Below, in pieces: positions 52,739-62,997 of a stretch of DNA of 64,000 nt. Both the position numbers and the translations under genes were made by a program. Where the stretch lies: the NCBI GenBank assembly GCA_907163375.1, contig CAJQUW010000514.1:1-64000 (forward strand). Direction: 5' to 3'. A model generated the notes under the pieces. That model searched no databases and was not told where the DNA came from. It was given only the letters and a program-made list of their open reading frames with translations. This stretch comes from Prostheceraeus crozeri. Its lineage: Eukaryota; Platyhelminthes; Polycladida; Euryleptidae. Position 1 is the stretch's first letter. Each line of letters opens with the position of its first letter.

Positions 52739-54015
52739 TAACGATTATACTGCAGAATCACGTCACGATACTTTGTAATTTCAATATTTGAATCGAAGAC
52801 TGCATAAATTAATACATTGATCGTCTCAGGTAGTGTTCTTTTGAACGTCAAATCCAAACGAATATTATGAGGCACGTTCGCTTGACGATAGGGTGCACTA
52901 ATATCGCTGTCAGCAGTCAAATCAAATGCATAAATAGTATATCCACTCTTAAACTCTTTCATAGTGAGTCCGTTGGCGTCATCCGTATTGTGAAAGCCAA
53001 AGACATCCATAAAATCAACATAACTGCGCATAAATTGATCCGCAGCAAAATCTGGTTTGTAGGGTGGACCAGGATGACTCACACCATTCACACGTAAAGC
53101 AATTTCACTTAACTGATTGTGTTTAAAATTGAAAGGATTCTTCTTTATATTACCATTAAATGCATCATTTTTAACCATTGCCACCATGAGGAGCTTCGGT
53201 GCTTCCGATGGAAAGAGGCCATCTTTCATGAAACTCTTTTGATCTTTCGGAATTGTAAAGGTGAGAAGCTTTGTATGCTGAACGGGGTAAATGGCATTTT
53301 GGCGGTTAAGATCTTCAGCATGTCCTCTAATGACACTTGGATTCGGTACTACTCGACGAATGTAAAGTGCAATATCTTCCACATGAATTCTAAAATTGTC
53401 AACTTTAGCAAATGCATTCAGCGCAAATTCAGGCTTATTCAATGTCAGCTTGAGTCGCATGCTGGTATTACAGAGTAAAAATTTTGACTGTCTAAAGAAG
53501 TCTAAATTCAGCGGACCATATAGCTGACATACTTTACTATCTTTAATCATAGCAGATCGCTTTACAAAGCCACTGTTTGTTTCAGCATCAAATTTTCCTA
53601 CTTCATCTCTGTACCATCCCATGGCTTCCATATGACTTTTTTGTGCTGCTGGATGAAACTGTGATACATGATTGAAATATGATTTATAGGGATAATCGCT
53701 TTGGCCACCTTCCACCTGCTGCTCTCCAATCGTTAGAGAAACATCGCGAAGTAATGTAGTCAATGGTAAATTGTTCAGTCCAACTTTATGTGTATCGTCA
53801 ATAGCAGTTCCATCTGCTTGCTGAATTCTAAACCTCAAATCAACCATCGCATAACTCAAATCTATGTAGTCATCACTACCACCAGGAATAACAAATTCAA
53901 TGGGGCCAGCATTCTCAGCTGTTCGAGGATGATAATCTACAATACTTGAACTGAGAATATCTGTCTGTATGGCTTGTTGATCAAACAAACAAAACCCGGA
54001 AGTTTTACACTCCAT
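52738..54015 (-). CDS. MCP: major capsid protein (C, duplicate 1)
   Basis: 425 residues, the same in protein as the second duplicate at 55,938-57,215. Compared with B about ten residues differ. Conserved IEFVIPGGSDDYIDL is present; B has Leu in place of Pro here, so the C form may be closer to the family consensus. Confidence 0.85.
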   Translation of the reverse strand: MECKTSGFCLFDQQAIQTDILSSSIVDYHPRTAENAGPIEFVIPGGSDDYIDLSYAMVDLRFRIQQADGTAIDDTHKVGLNNLPLTTLLRDVSLTIGEQQVEGGQSDYPYKSYFNHVSQFHPAAQKSHMEAMGWYRDEVGKFDAETNSGFVKRSAMIKDSKVCQLYGPLNLDFFRQSKFLLCNTSMRLKLTLNKPEFALNAFAKVDNFRIHVEDIALYIRRVVPNPSVIRGHAEDLNRQNAIYPVQHTKLLTFTIPKDQKSFMKDGLFPSEAPKLLMVAMVKNDAFNGNIKKNPFNFKHNQLSEIALRVNGVSHPGPPYKPDFAADQFMRSYVDFMDVFGFHNTDDANGLTMKEFKSGYTIYAFDLTADSDISAPYRQANVPHNIRLDLTFKRTLPETINVLIYAVFDSNIEITKYRDVILQYNR

Positions 54016-54017
54016 GA

Positions 54018-54473
54018 TTAGAAGTTATGGCAACGTCGTCGTTTAGCGCCTGATGAATGATTAGAGCCTCTGCGACGTTTGCGTGAATGCCTTTTGACTG
54101 AAGATCGCACCTTACCAGCTCCGCGATGTTTCCTTCTTCCTTTATTCATTCGTTTAGGCGATTTCTTTCCTTGAGTAACACCAGCAAAGGTCTGCTTCAA
54201 TGTTTTTAAACCGCGTTCCTTCCCACGATTCAACAAACTGCTCTTAAAACTTCTACCTCTGGAAAGATCACTAGCAACATCACCAGCAAAGCCAACGGCA
54301 TTACTTAAAACATTTCGTTTTAAAGATCTACCGACATTGGATATGAGAGGTGCTACAACAGATTTCAGTGCACCAAGTATGCTACCTCCACGTTGGCGGC
54401 GAGCGCCGATGGAAATTTGTCCTCCACCACTTACATAGGAGGATCGTGAATAAAATGAGGCAGTTGGATTCAT
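54018..54473 (-). CDS. basic core protein (C, duplicate 1)
   Basis: 151 residues with the Gly-rich N-terminus (RQRGGSILG) and basic end (KRHSRKRRRGSNHSSGAKRR). Two bp separate it from the capsid start. Confidence 0.65.
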   Translation of the reverse strand: MNPTASFYSRSSYVSGGGQISIGARRQRGGSILGALKSVVAPLISNVGRSLKRNVLSNAVGFAGDVASDLSRGRSFKSSLLNRGKERGLKTLKQTFAGVTQGKKSPKRMNKGRRKHRGAGKVRSSVKRHSRKRRRGSNHSSGAKRRRCHNF

Positions 54474-54514
54474 AGCTCAAACCCTAAACATTGTTAGTTA
54501 CAACTTTGCATGAA

Positions 54515-55678
54515 TCACTGTCGATCACTTAGATGAAAGATGTCGGCACGACGCATCCAAGAGTTCATACTTGAAGAATAACCAGTCCATTTAACAAGAC
54601 ACCATTCTTCACCTTGCCGTTTTTTACATCGAATGATTTTCTCTACCAAATATGTTTCACTTTCAGTGACTACATCAATCTCATCGCGGTAAAAGCTACC
54701 CTCAATTTCTTCATTATCGTAATCTTTCAACTTGTAGGTGGTGGGAGAGTCTTTTTGATCAATCCTTGATACTGTAAATACCTCCTCTGTCCAATTCGGA
54801 AGGTACCCTTAAGCAAAAACACTTTTCACCTTTGAGATGCGAACTTTATCACCAATTTTCACATCACTTTTCACATGAGTGCGTTTACGTTGGAATGATT
54901 CGCGCACTTTATCTACATTGTCAGCATTTACATCTACTGGTCTGAGTCCAATAGAACGATGGATAGAGTGATTGTAGGCATGGAGTGTATCTTGTAGAAC
55001 CTTTGTCCAATTTTGTGTCAAGTTGGCAGTGAAATGTCGCCACAACCGATTTCTTGATGTGCGATTAAAACGTTCAACGAGAGCAGCTTTATAAGCACTC
55101 TTTACACTAAACAACTCAATGTCATGCCTCTCAAATAATCTTCTCACATGCTGATTTTCAAACTCTTTTCCTTGATCACTCTGAATTCTTTTTGGAATGC
55201 GACCTTCTCGAAAAATTGTTTGAAATGCCTTTGCTACTCCTTTCCCTTCTTTAGTTTTTAAAGGTTGAGCCCACGCATAACGCGAGAAAATATCAATGAC
55301 GGTTAAAATAAAATTATTACCCGAGTTATGTTTTGAAATGGAGGCAACATCACACAAATCTGCTTGCCACTGTTCATCGATGTCATGAACAATATAATGG
55401 CGGGTGCGGTACTTCTTTTTCGCTTGTTTGTGGAGTGTATAGGTAGCCTGACCCTTTAACCATCGTTTCACTTGTGATTGTGGAAGACCACTCGCTTTTG
55501 ATAATTTCTTGATAGATGCAAATCCTGCCGGATGTTTTACATCATAATAGATTGACTTAAAACGTTCAGTCGATGACGACTGACTCTTTTTCCTCCTTCT
55601 CATCTTTTTGTTTTCTTGCCTTTCTACATTTACAACAACTGCAGCATTTAGCTTTAGCGGTTTTGCGATCGTGTTCAC
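54515..55678 (-). pseudogene. INT: integrase truncated at the duplication junction (C, duplicate 1)
   Basis: The DDE core (54,809-55,678) and chromodomain (54,515-54,808) are separated by the same TAA before GYLPNW as in B. The 5' end of the longer frame is cut at the duplication junction near 55,680, but the proposed internal start (MRRRKKSQ) survives. The Cys-rich ORF is truncated here. Confidence 0.8.
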
Positions 55679-55700
55679 ATTGCTTAGGGGTTGAGCAAGA
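55679..55700. other. junction of the 3.2-kb tandem duplication
   Basis: Integrase sequence ending TGCTTAGGGGTT passes into protease sequence through a short filler where AGAGCAAGAGAGT-like sequence is doubled. Everything from about 52,505 to 55,683 recurs 3,200 bp to the right. Confidence 0.85.
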
Positions 55701-55938
55701 GAGTTAGAGCAAGAGAGTCAAATAGTTCACCACGTCGTTCTTCTCCAATAAAGATCGCTTTCCAATGCTCACCGCCTAAATTCTGTGAATGAGTGTTTAG
55801 CACAATAAAGATGGGATAGTGATTTACTGCAGGTGGTAAGGTATCGAGCGAATAGACATTATCGAAAGCTTTCAACGTCGCTTCGTCTGCATTACGCTGT
55901 ACTTTAGTTTTAATATCGTCAGCAGTCAACCAACTCAT
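55684..55938 (-). pseudogene. PRO: protease truncated by the duplication junction
   Basis: The first ~77 residues with the catalytic His and Asp (ELFDSLA) are kept; the Cys half is missing and the frame ends in unrelated codons from the junction. It cannot be an active protease. Confidence 0.85.
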
Positions 55939-57215
55939 TAACGATTATACTGCAGAATCACGTCACGATACTTTGTAATTTCAATATTTGAATCGAAGAC
56001 TGCATAAATTAATACATTGATCGTCTCAGGTAGTGTTCTTTTGAACGTCAAATCCAAACGAATATTATGAGGCACGTTCGCTTGACGATAGGGTGCACTA
56101 ATATCGCTGTCAGCAGTCAAATCAAATGCATAAATAGTATATCCACTCTTAAACTCTTTCATAGTGAGTCCGTTGGCGTCATCCGTATTGTGAAAGCCAA
56201 AGACATCCATAAAATCAACATAACTGCGCATAAATTGATCCGCAGCAAAATCTGGTTTGTAGGGTGGACCAGGATGACTCACACCATTCACACGTAAAGC
56301 AATTTCACTTAACTGATTGTGTTTAAAATTGAAAGGATTCTTCTTTATATTACCATTAAATGCATCATTTTTAACCATTGCCACCATGAGGAGCTTCGGT
56401 GCTTCCGATGGAAAGAGGCCATCTTTCATGAAACTCTTTTGATCTTTCGGAATTGTAAAGGTGAGAAGCTTTGTATGCTGAACGGGGTAAATGGCATTTT
56501 GGCGGTTAAGATCTTCAGCATGTCCTCTAATGACACTTGGATTCGGTACTACTCGACGAATGTAAAGTGCAATATCTTCCACATGAATTCTAAAATTGTC
56601 AACTTTAGCAAATGCATTCAGCGCAAATTCAGGCTTATTCAATGTCAGCTTGAGTCGCATGCTGGTATTACAGAGTAAAAATTTTGACTGTCTAAAGAAG
56701 TCTAAATTCAGCGGACCATATAGCTGACATACTTTACTATCTTTAATCATAGCAGATCGCTTTACAAAGCCACTGTTTGTTTCAGCATCAAATTTTCCTA
56801 CTTCATCTCTGTACCATCCCATGGCTTCCATATGACTTTTTTGTGCTGCTGGATGAAACTGTGATACATGATTGAAATATGATTTATAGGGATAATCGCT
56901 TTGGCCACCTTCCACCTGCTGCTCTCCAATCGTTAGAGAAACATCGCGAAGTAATGTAGTCAATGGTAAATTGTTCAGTCCAACTTTATGTGTATCGTCA
57001 ATAGCAGTTCCATCTGCTTGCTGAATTCTAAACCTCAAATCAACCATCGCATAACTCAAATCTATGTAGTCATCACTACCACCAGGAATAACAAATTCAA
57101 TGGGGCCAGCATTCTCAGCTGTTCGAGGATGATAATCTACAATACTTGAACTGAGAATATCTGTCTGTATGGCTTGTTGATCAAACAAACAAAACCCGGA
57201 AGTTTTACACTCCAT
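55938..57215 (-). CDS. MCP: major capsid protein (C, duplicate 2)
   Basis: Same 425-residue protein as duplicate 1. The intact neighbours upstream (core protein, integrase) suggest this was the original position on the late transcript. Confidence 0.85.
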   Translation of the reverse strand: MECKTSGFCLFDQQAIQTDILSSSIVDYHPRTAENAGPIEFVIPGGSDDYIDLSYAMVDLRFRIQQADGTAIDDTHKVGLNNLPLTTLLRDVSLTIGEQQVEGGQSDYPYKSYFNHVSQFHPAAQKSHMEAMGWYRDEVGKFDAETNSGFVKRSAMIKDSKVCQLYGPLNLDFFRQSKFLLCNTSMRLKLTLNKPEFALNAFAKVDNFRIHVEDIALYIRRVVPNPSVIRGHAEDLNRQNAIYPVQHTKLLTFTIPKDQKSFMKDGLFPSEAPKLLMVAMVKNDAFNGNIKKNPFNFKHNQLSEIALRVNGVSHPGPPYKPDFAADQFMRSYVDFMDVFGFHNTDDANGLTMKEFKSGYTIYAFDLTADSDISAPYRQANVPHNIRLDLTFKRTLPETINVLIYAVFDSNIEITKYRDVILQYNR

Positions 57216-57217
57216 GA

Positions 57218-57673
57218 TTAGAAGTTATGGCAACGTCGTCGTTTAGCGCCTGATGAATGATTAGAGCCTCTGCGACGTTTGCGTGAATGCCTTTTGACTG
57301 AAGATCGCACCTTACCAGCTCCGCGATGTTTCCTTCTTCCTTTATTCATTCGTTTAGGCGATTTCTTTCCTTGAGTAACACCAGCAAAGGTCTGCTTCAA
57401 TGTTTTTAAACCGCGTTCCTTCCCACGATTCAACAAACTGCTCTTAAAACTTCTACCTCTGGAAAGATCACTAGCAACATCACCAGCAAAGCCAACGGCA
57501 TTACTTAAAACATTTCGTTTTAAAGATCTACCGACATTGGATATGAGAGGTGCTACAACAGATTTCAGTGCACCAAGTATGCTACCTCCACGTTGGCGGC
57601 GAGCGCCGATGGAAATTTGTCCTCCACCACTTACATAGGAGGATCGTGAATAAAATGAGGCAGTTGGATTCAT
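57218..57673 (-). CDS. basic core protein (C, duplicate 2)
   Basis: Same protein as duplicate 1. A C/G difference upstream opens an in-frame extension to 57,691; I keep the Met at 57,673 shared by all copies. Confidence 0.65.
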   Translation of the reverse strand: MNPTASFYSRSSYVSGGGQISIGARRQRGGSILGALKSVVAPLISNVGRSLKRNVLSNAVGFAGDVASDLSRGRSFKSSLLNRGKERGLKTLKQTFAGVTQGKKSPKRMNKGRRKHRGAGKVRSSVKRHSRKRRRGSNHSSGAKRRRCHNF

Positions 57674-57714
57674 AGCTGAAACCCTAAACATTGTTAGTTA
57701 CAACTTTGCATGAA

Positions 57715-58803
57715 TCACTGTCGATCACTTAGATGAAAGATGTCGGCACGACGCATCCAAGAGTTCATACTTGAAGAATAACCAGTCCATTTAACAAGAC
57801 ACCATTCTTCACCTTGCCGTTTTTTACATCGAATGATTTTCTCTACCAAATATGTTTCACTTTCAGTGACTACATCAATCTCATCGCGGTAAAAGCTACC
57901 CTCAATTTCTTCATTATCGTAATCTTTCAACTTGTAGGTGGTGGGAGAGTCTTTTTGATCAATCCTTGATACTGTAAATACCTCCTCTGTCCAATTCGGA
58001 AGGTACCCTTAAGCAAAAACACTTTTCACCTTTGAGATGCGAACTTTATCACCAATTTTCACATCACTTTTCACATGAGTGCGTTTACGTTGGAATGATT
58101 CGCGCACTTTATCTACATTGTCAGCATTTACATCTACTGGTCTGAGTCCAATAGAACGATGGATAGAGTGATTGTAGGCATGGAGTGTATCTTGTAGAAC
58201 CTTTGTCCAATTTTGTGTCAAGTTGGCAGTGAAATGTCGCCACAACCGATTTCTTGATGTGCGATTAAAACGTTCAACGAGAGCAGCTTTATAAGCACTC
58301 TTTACACTAAACAACTCAATGTCATGCCTCTCAAATAATCTTCTCACATGCTGATTTTCAAACTCTTTTCCTTGATCACTCTGAATTCTTTTTGGAATGC
58401 GACCTTCTCGAAAAATTGTTTGAAATGCCTTTGCTACTCCTTTCCCTTCTTTAGTTTTTAAAGGTTGAGCCCACGCATAACGCGAGAAAATATCAATGAC
58501 GGTTAAAATAAAATTATTACCCGAGTTATGTTTTGAAATGGAGGCAACATCACACAAATCTGCTTGCCACTGTTCATCGATGTCATGAACAATATAATGG
58601 CGGGTGCGGTACTTCTTTTTCGCTTGTTTGTGGAGTGTATAGGTAGCCTGACCCTTTAACCATCGTTTCACTTGTGATTGTGGAAGACCACTCGCTTTTG
58701 ATAATTTCTTGATAGATGCAAATCCTGCCGGATGTTTTACATCATAATAGATTGACTTAAAACGTTCAGTCGATGACGACTGACTCTTTTTCCTCCTTCT
58801 CAT
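57715..58803 (-). pseudogene. INT: integrase with internal TAA and chromodomain (C, complete copy)
   Basis: The DDE core from the Met near 58,803 ends at the TAA (58,009-58,011), followed in frame by the SH3-like end and chromodomain to 57,715. Compared with B a few residues differ (VERFNRTSRNR for TLKNR). The catalytic D, D and E are intact. Confidence 0.85.
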
Positions 58804-58981
58804 CTTTTTGTTTTCTTGCCTTTCTACATTTACAACAACTGCAGCATTTAGCTTTAGCGGTTTTGCGATCGTGTTCACATTGCTTAGGGGTTTCATTGTG
58901 AGAGCTAGCGCAGCAAGTGCAAGTGACAACGACATTCACCTCTGGCGGTTCATTACATGGCAAGCAACACATCTGCTTCAT
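58766..58981 (-). CDS. 71-aa cysteine-rich ORF (C copy)
   Basis: Same frame and length as 18,294-18,509 with one K to R change (CCKCRKARK). It overlaps the open frame upstream of the integrase. Conservation of all Cys residues across copies fits a real protein, although the copies are young. Confidence 0.5.
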   Translation of the reverse strand: MKQMCCLPCNEPPEVNVVVTCTCCASSHNETPKQCEHDRKTAKAKCCSCCKCRKARKQKDEKEEKESVVID

Positions 58982-58982
58982 A

Positions 58983-59675
58983 TTAATAGTCTGAGAACAT
59001 GTATTTCTTGGGAGGAGCTGTTTTACGTTTTCCTTTTACTAGTTTTAGTGGTGGCGTAGATCTACGTCGAGTTCTTCCTCTTGTTTGCTTAGTGAGTGTG
59101 GGAGGGGTTGTAGCAGGTGACGTCTTAAACCAATTTGTTGGCATTTTCATCGTCTGAAGCATTGGAGCAGTAGCCACTGTTGAATCAAGTTCTTTCAATG
59201 TCTCATTATTCAAAGCAAATTTTGACACATTATGCTTTTTCAATAGTTTAAGAAAGTATGTCCAACCAGGTGGAACATAGCCCTGACGGCGCTTTCTACG
59301 TGTCGCATACTGAATCAAGTCTTCATAACGTGAAGCATCAATCACTTTATTTTCATCTGTAATGATTTCTCCTCTATCACTTACATTGAGATGGGGTTCA
59401 ATACTGTTGAAAAGAGATATGGCATGTGCGCGAGATGCTAAAGGTGTAGCAGTCGATACAGAGTCACGCATCTTATTCTTCAAATTTTTTAGTTGCTCAA
59501 CAGTTTCCGATTGTAATAATACAGCACGATGTGGATCTTTGATGTGAACATTTTGCTGATAATCTATTTCTTTCCTATACATTTGATTTGCAAGAGGTTG
59601 CTTTACTTGCTGCATGGCAGTCAATTGTACATATTCATCCTGAGGAATAACAATCATGCGAGAATAAGAACTCAT
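58983..59675 (-). CDS. basic late protein of unknown role (C copy, full length)
   Basis: 230 residues with YVPPGWTYFLKLLKKHN and a Thr/Pro/Arg-rich end finishing in KKYMFSDY. It is longer than in B, where TGA replaces a Gly codon. It directly adjoins the Cys-rich ORF start. Confidence 0.65.
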   Translation of the reverse strand: MSSYSRMIVIPQDEYVQLTAMQQVKQPLANQMYRKEIDYQQNVHIKDPHRAVLLQSETVEQLKNLKNKMRDSVSTATPLASRAHAISLFNSIEPHLNVSDRGEIITDENKVIDASRYEDLIQYATRRKRRQGYVPPGWTYFLKLLKKHNVSKFALNNETLKELDSTVATAPMLQTMKMPTNWFKTSPATTPPTLTKQTRGRTRRRSTPPLKLVKGKRKTAPPKKYMFSDY

Positions 59676-60289
59676 AGTTTGTAGATAATCATGGGAGTTT
59701 TCAAAATATCACTTCGAAATCTAGATTCTTCCGGACACTCTTGCGTAAAGTCAATGAATAAGTAACCGTGTGGTTTTTCAGTAGCTGCTTGAAAAATTTC
59801 AATTAAGGCTTTTGAACCTCTGGGTGCAACTTGTCGCGCTAAAATTTCAAATTGACTTTTATCTCGCGGATTTTTGAAAATAGCATAATAGTGTGTATTC
59901 AGGTTTCGTGTATGAGCTTCTTTTCCATCAGGAAACAAATTTTGTGTGATATAGATGATAAAGCACCTTTTATGATGTGCTGCGCGAGTGAACATATCGG
60001 TAACATCTTTTGAATTCTTACTTTCTTTTAATAAATCATCCAATACAACAACATCATTAGACTGAAGTTTATCCACTGCAATAATTCCTTCATGTCGAAT
60101 AAAGTTGCGACTTTGCAATTCCTGAAACAGGGACGGTTGATGAATACCATAACACCAAATCACTCGATTGATAGGTTCCTTAAACAACTCCCTTCTTTTA
60201 TCCAATAAATTCAGCGTGAAAACAGTTTTACCTGCATGAGATGGACCTGATACAGTCAGAACTTTATCACATTGAAGTCTGAAATCCAT
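59672..60289 (-). CDS. packaging ATPase (C copy)
   Basis: Walker A GPSHAGKT and Walker B DVVVLDDLL are intact. The residues upstream of MDFRL differ from B, which supports the internal start. It overlaps the next gene by ATGA. Confidence 0.9.
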   Translation of the reverse strand: MDFRLQCDKVLTVSGPSHAGKTVFTLNLLDKRRELFKEPINRVIWCYGIHQPSLFQELQSRNFIRHEGIIAVDKLQSNDVVVLDDLLKESKNSKDVTDMFTRAAHHKRCFIIYITQNLFPDGKEAHTRNLNTHYYAIFKNPRDKSQFEILARQVAPRGSKALIEIFQAATEKPHGYLFIDFTQECPEESRFRSDILKTPMIIYKL

Positions 60290-60305
60290 TATAATACTTT
60301 GAGAT

Positions 60306-60686
60306 TCAACATTTGCACAATTGACGCCTAGAGCCAAAGATATTACCCAATACGTTGCCCACGATAGGAGCTAGCATCGGTAGTAACGCTGGAAGGAAAC
60401 CGCCCTTTTGTGTTAGAGTTTCCCTCTTTCTTTGAAGGGTGACTTTAGGATTTGAGATGAAACGCAATTTCGTAGCATATCGCTTAAGTAACTTTCGTTG
60501 TCTTGGTGCTAATTTCTTCGTCCTCAACTTCCTCACATGAGAAATAATTTCACGAATGAATTTATCGTTAGCATGTTGTATAGCATTGTATCGCTGATTT
60601 GCTTTCATTCGTCGGAGAGCTTGAATGGCTGAAGAAAACTTTGAAGACTTTTGACTTTTACGTTTCGTCATTTTACGTTTCGCCAT
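60306..60686 (-). CDS. small basic virion-type protein (C copy)
   Basis: Like 16,592-16,957, with a basic body and the QKGGFLPALLPMLAPIVGNV tail. The B stop after GSRR is changed to Gln, adding QLCKC. Confidence 0.6.
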   Translation of the reverse strand: MAKRKMTKRKSQKSSKFSSAIQALRRMKANQRYNAIQHANDKFIREIISHVRKLRTKKLAPRQRKLLKRYATKLRFISNPKVTLQRKRETLTQKGGFLPALLPMLAPIVGNVLGNIFGSRRQLCKC

Positions 60687-60737
60687 TTTCCGTGTTAGTC
60701 TTTGCTAAAACCTGTCTTTACCACATTTACATAGGTA

Positions 60738-61061
60738 CTAACTATTGCGGCATAAGTGACACTCGAAATGAGCAATATCACGGTGGTTACATTGGCAAAG
60801 TTGAATGCAATTACGTATGAAACAGCGTTGACAAAAAGTATGCTTACATCTCTTGAAGATGCGCTTTTCATTTCCATCCGTTCGCTTACATACATCGCAA
60901 CACATAGTTTCACCGTTACTGATGTCTATAGCAAGTCTTTTTGAAGATATGAATTTGCTAGCCTTTTCTAAATAATAGACGCATGTACAGAAGGAATATA
61001 CTTCGAGAGTGAGCAGGCATAGCTCGAAAACCAGTTATGCTACAATCAAGTACCACTGCAT
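60738..61061 (-). pseudogene. RING-finger gene (C copy) with early stop
   Basis: The RING Cys/His set (CCDVC, CKHTFC, QRC, CHLC) is readable, and this copy retains 21 bp missing in B. A TAA after eight or so codons of the N-terminal hydrophobic segment interrupts it. Confidence 0.6.
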
Positions 61062-61473
61062 TTTCAATTTTTTTCATAGAAAGTTGAATGTGAATATCTG
61101 AAATTGCTTCAATCACTAGACTGCTGCCATGATGGTTAAATGCGTTAAGACGTTCAGCAATTTTTATCATATGTCTTTTAAAAAATTCTTCGGGGTGATC
61201 TACCACTTCCATTGAATAAGAAGCAAAATGGAAAGAGCGACTTTCCACCTCTTCCTTTCCAAAATGACTAAACTTAATTTTCGCAACTATTCGCGCCATG
61301 AAAATGCTATCAAAGAATGTATTCATTAACTCTGGAAATAGAGTGCTAGCATCATCGACCACTGCTTCGATGTCGGTCTCATCTTTATGAAAATTTATCA
61401 CATAATCTTGAACAGCTCCTTTTAAACTTTGCCTATGAAAATGTAATGTTCCGCAGTCGTTTGAGAAAGACAT
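60958..61473 (-). CDS. 136-aa protein gene, stop lost (C copy)
   Basis: The first ~135 residues match 15,822-16,232. An indel in the A-run at about 61,070 removes the stop, so the frame continues into the start of the RING gene. Confidence 0.5.
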   Translation of the reverse strand: MSFSNDCGTLHFHRQSLKGAVQDYVINFHKDETDIEAVVDDASTLFPELMNTFFDSIFMARIVAKIKFSHFGKEEVESRSFHFASYSMEVVDHPEEFFKRHMIKIAERLNAFNHHGSSLVIEAISDIHIQLSMKKIENAVVLDCSITGFRAMPAHSRSIFLLYMRLLFRKG

Positions 61474-61557
61474 GATCGCCCTTTATCTAACCCATCCATT
61501 GCATGAAAACAACTCTTCGCATAATAACATTTATTGAATAACGGTAACAAGCATGCA

Positions 61558-62839
61558 TTATAAATCAATGGTTTGAAAGAGATAAAATAGATACAGCTGG
61601 TAACTATCATACAGCGAGCAATGATAACCATACAGGACTTTGGCAGTGTTGAGGTAAGGAGGAAAGAAGCATTGGTTATGAACGTAGCTACTACAACGAA
61701 CAGACAAAATAGGAACACACAAATCCTTAAAACGTTTCGTGACTTCATGATAATGTTGATTCACTCTACTATCCCAAGGTGGGAGCAAAATATCATCAAT
61801 GATTAGATTGGGAAATACTTTCCTCTCCTTACCAGGATTATTACAAAAGATGCGTATAACATTGAAAGCAGCTAACCATCGTTTAAAGTCAATAAGAAGA
61901 GCACTCTCACAAGAAAAGCCATAGTCTTGCAAATATTTCAGATTAAGTCCATGAATGTGTTTTCTCGCCCATTGATCAACATTGGGATCGCAGTTGGCAT
62001 GTTGATGATAGACACTAACAATCTGATATGTCCAATTGTTCATAGCAATAGCACTGAGCTCCTGTACAGGTTCACCCTTCTTTGATATTCGTTTTGAGGC
62101 AGCATTCTTCTCCGACTTGCGCTTCGTACCACTGCTGTTAAGGATTTGATCAATTATGTCGTCCACGTTGGGTGGTTTTGGAATATATAGGATGGATTCC
62201 ATATGCATGGAGAGAGAGGCTATTTTATTATCCTTGTGACGACCATAATATAGCCCATTCACTTTGAAAAGGATATCCCAAGTACCTTCTCCGAGCTCGT
62301 CGCATGTGATGGATGTTGAATGATCTCCCTCCTTCTTATAGTAAGTACACCAATGTGATACCGGTAGGCAAATGTGATTACCATCCCAAATCTTTCTATA
62401 GGGAGTATCCTTGTCATCTCTCGCCTTCCACTCTTGAGCAAGAGGAGTAGGAATGTCCATATTTAATGTCACGTACTCCTCAATAATATCAAGTTGGCGG
62501 CGAATGTACGGACTCACGGGGATCAGTATGTAGTCCCCATACTGATTGCGCATTATCTTGACATCTGTGGAAGGGAGCATTCCCGTTTGGAGTACTACGC
62601 TATGATCGTCATAACGCAAGACTTGTTTAAATTTACGTTGTAGCGGTGTAGGATTATGTACCTTGGTTGTTTCTTCCACTGGCCTCAGTTGTGGATGATC
62701 TGATCGTAGCGAACCTTGTAACGTTTGACCGCCATTTTGTCCTACTAGTGCAGCAGATGGAGTAGATGCCTGAAAATGAAAAAGATTGTATTAAGTTTAC
62801 GTTCAAGGGAGGAGAGGGAGGGAAGTAGCGACTTACCAT
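61558..62839 (-). pseudogene. RING-like/LxCxE gene fused to the exonuclease by deletion (C copy)
   Basis: An ATG-only exon (62,837-62,839), an intron and then a 373-codon-plus frame. It contains the full N-terminal domain of the first gene, including 22 bp lost in B, and then jumps from the Lys/Arg-rich linker (SKRISKK) into the exonuclease at GEPVQELS. About 235 bp are missing: the whole zinc/LxCxE domain, the spacer with the exonuclease acceptor, and the exonuclease MDCE. The catalytic D-x-E is therefore absent and the fused product should be inactive as a nuclease. The C-terminal HCSLYD site remains. Confidence 0.75.
62770..62836 (-). other. intron directly after the start codon (C copy)
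   Basis: GTAAGT to TTTTCAG, 67 bp, equal to the B intron. Confidence 0.75.
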
Positions 62840-62936
62840 TTTAGTTGGATAATAGAATAGGGAACTAGAGAGAGAAAATGTGCGCCCGTCACTCGTGTGA
62901 TTCAACGATGGAATGATTCTCACTGTGGAAGGCTCG

Positions 62937-62992
62937 CTATTTATATAGAAATGCTTGATTCTCATTGGATGACGATCCTCATTGGACAATAA
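62937..62992 (-). promoter_or_regulatory. CCAAT/TATA promoter of the RING-like gene (C copy)
   Basis: Two CCAAT boxes (as ATTGG near 62,965 and 62,980) and a TATATAAATAG-type TATA near 62,937-62,947, as in B. Confidence 0.65.
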
Positions 62993-62997
62993 CATCA

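Larger units (their letters stand above)
52505..58885. repeat. 3.2-kb tandem duplication
   Basis: Protease 5' part, capsid, core protein, chromodomain and integrase occur twice with exactly 3,200-bp spacing. I noticed one difference (54,476 compared with 57,676). The event is very recent or an assembly artefact. Confidence 0.9.
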
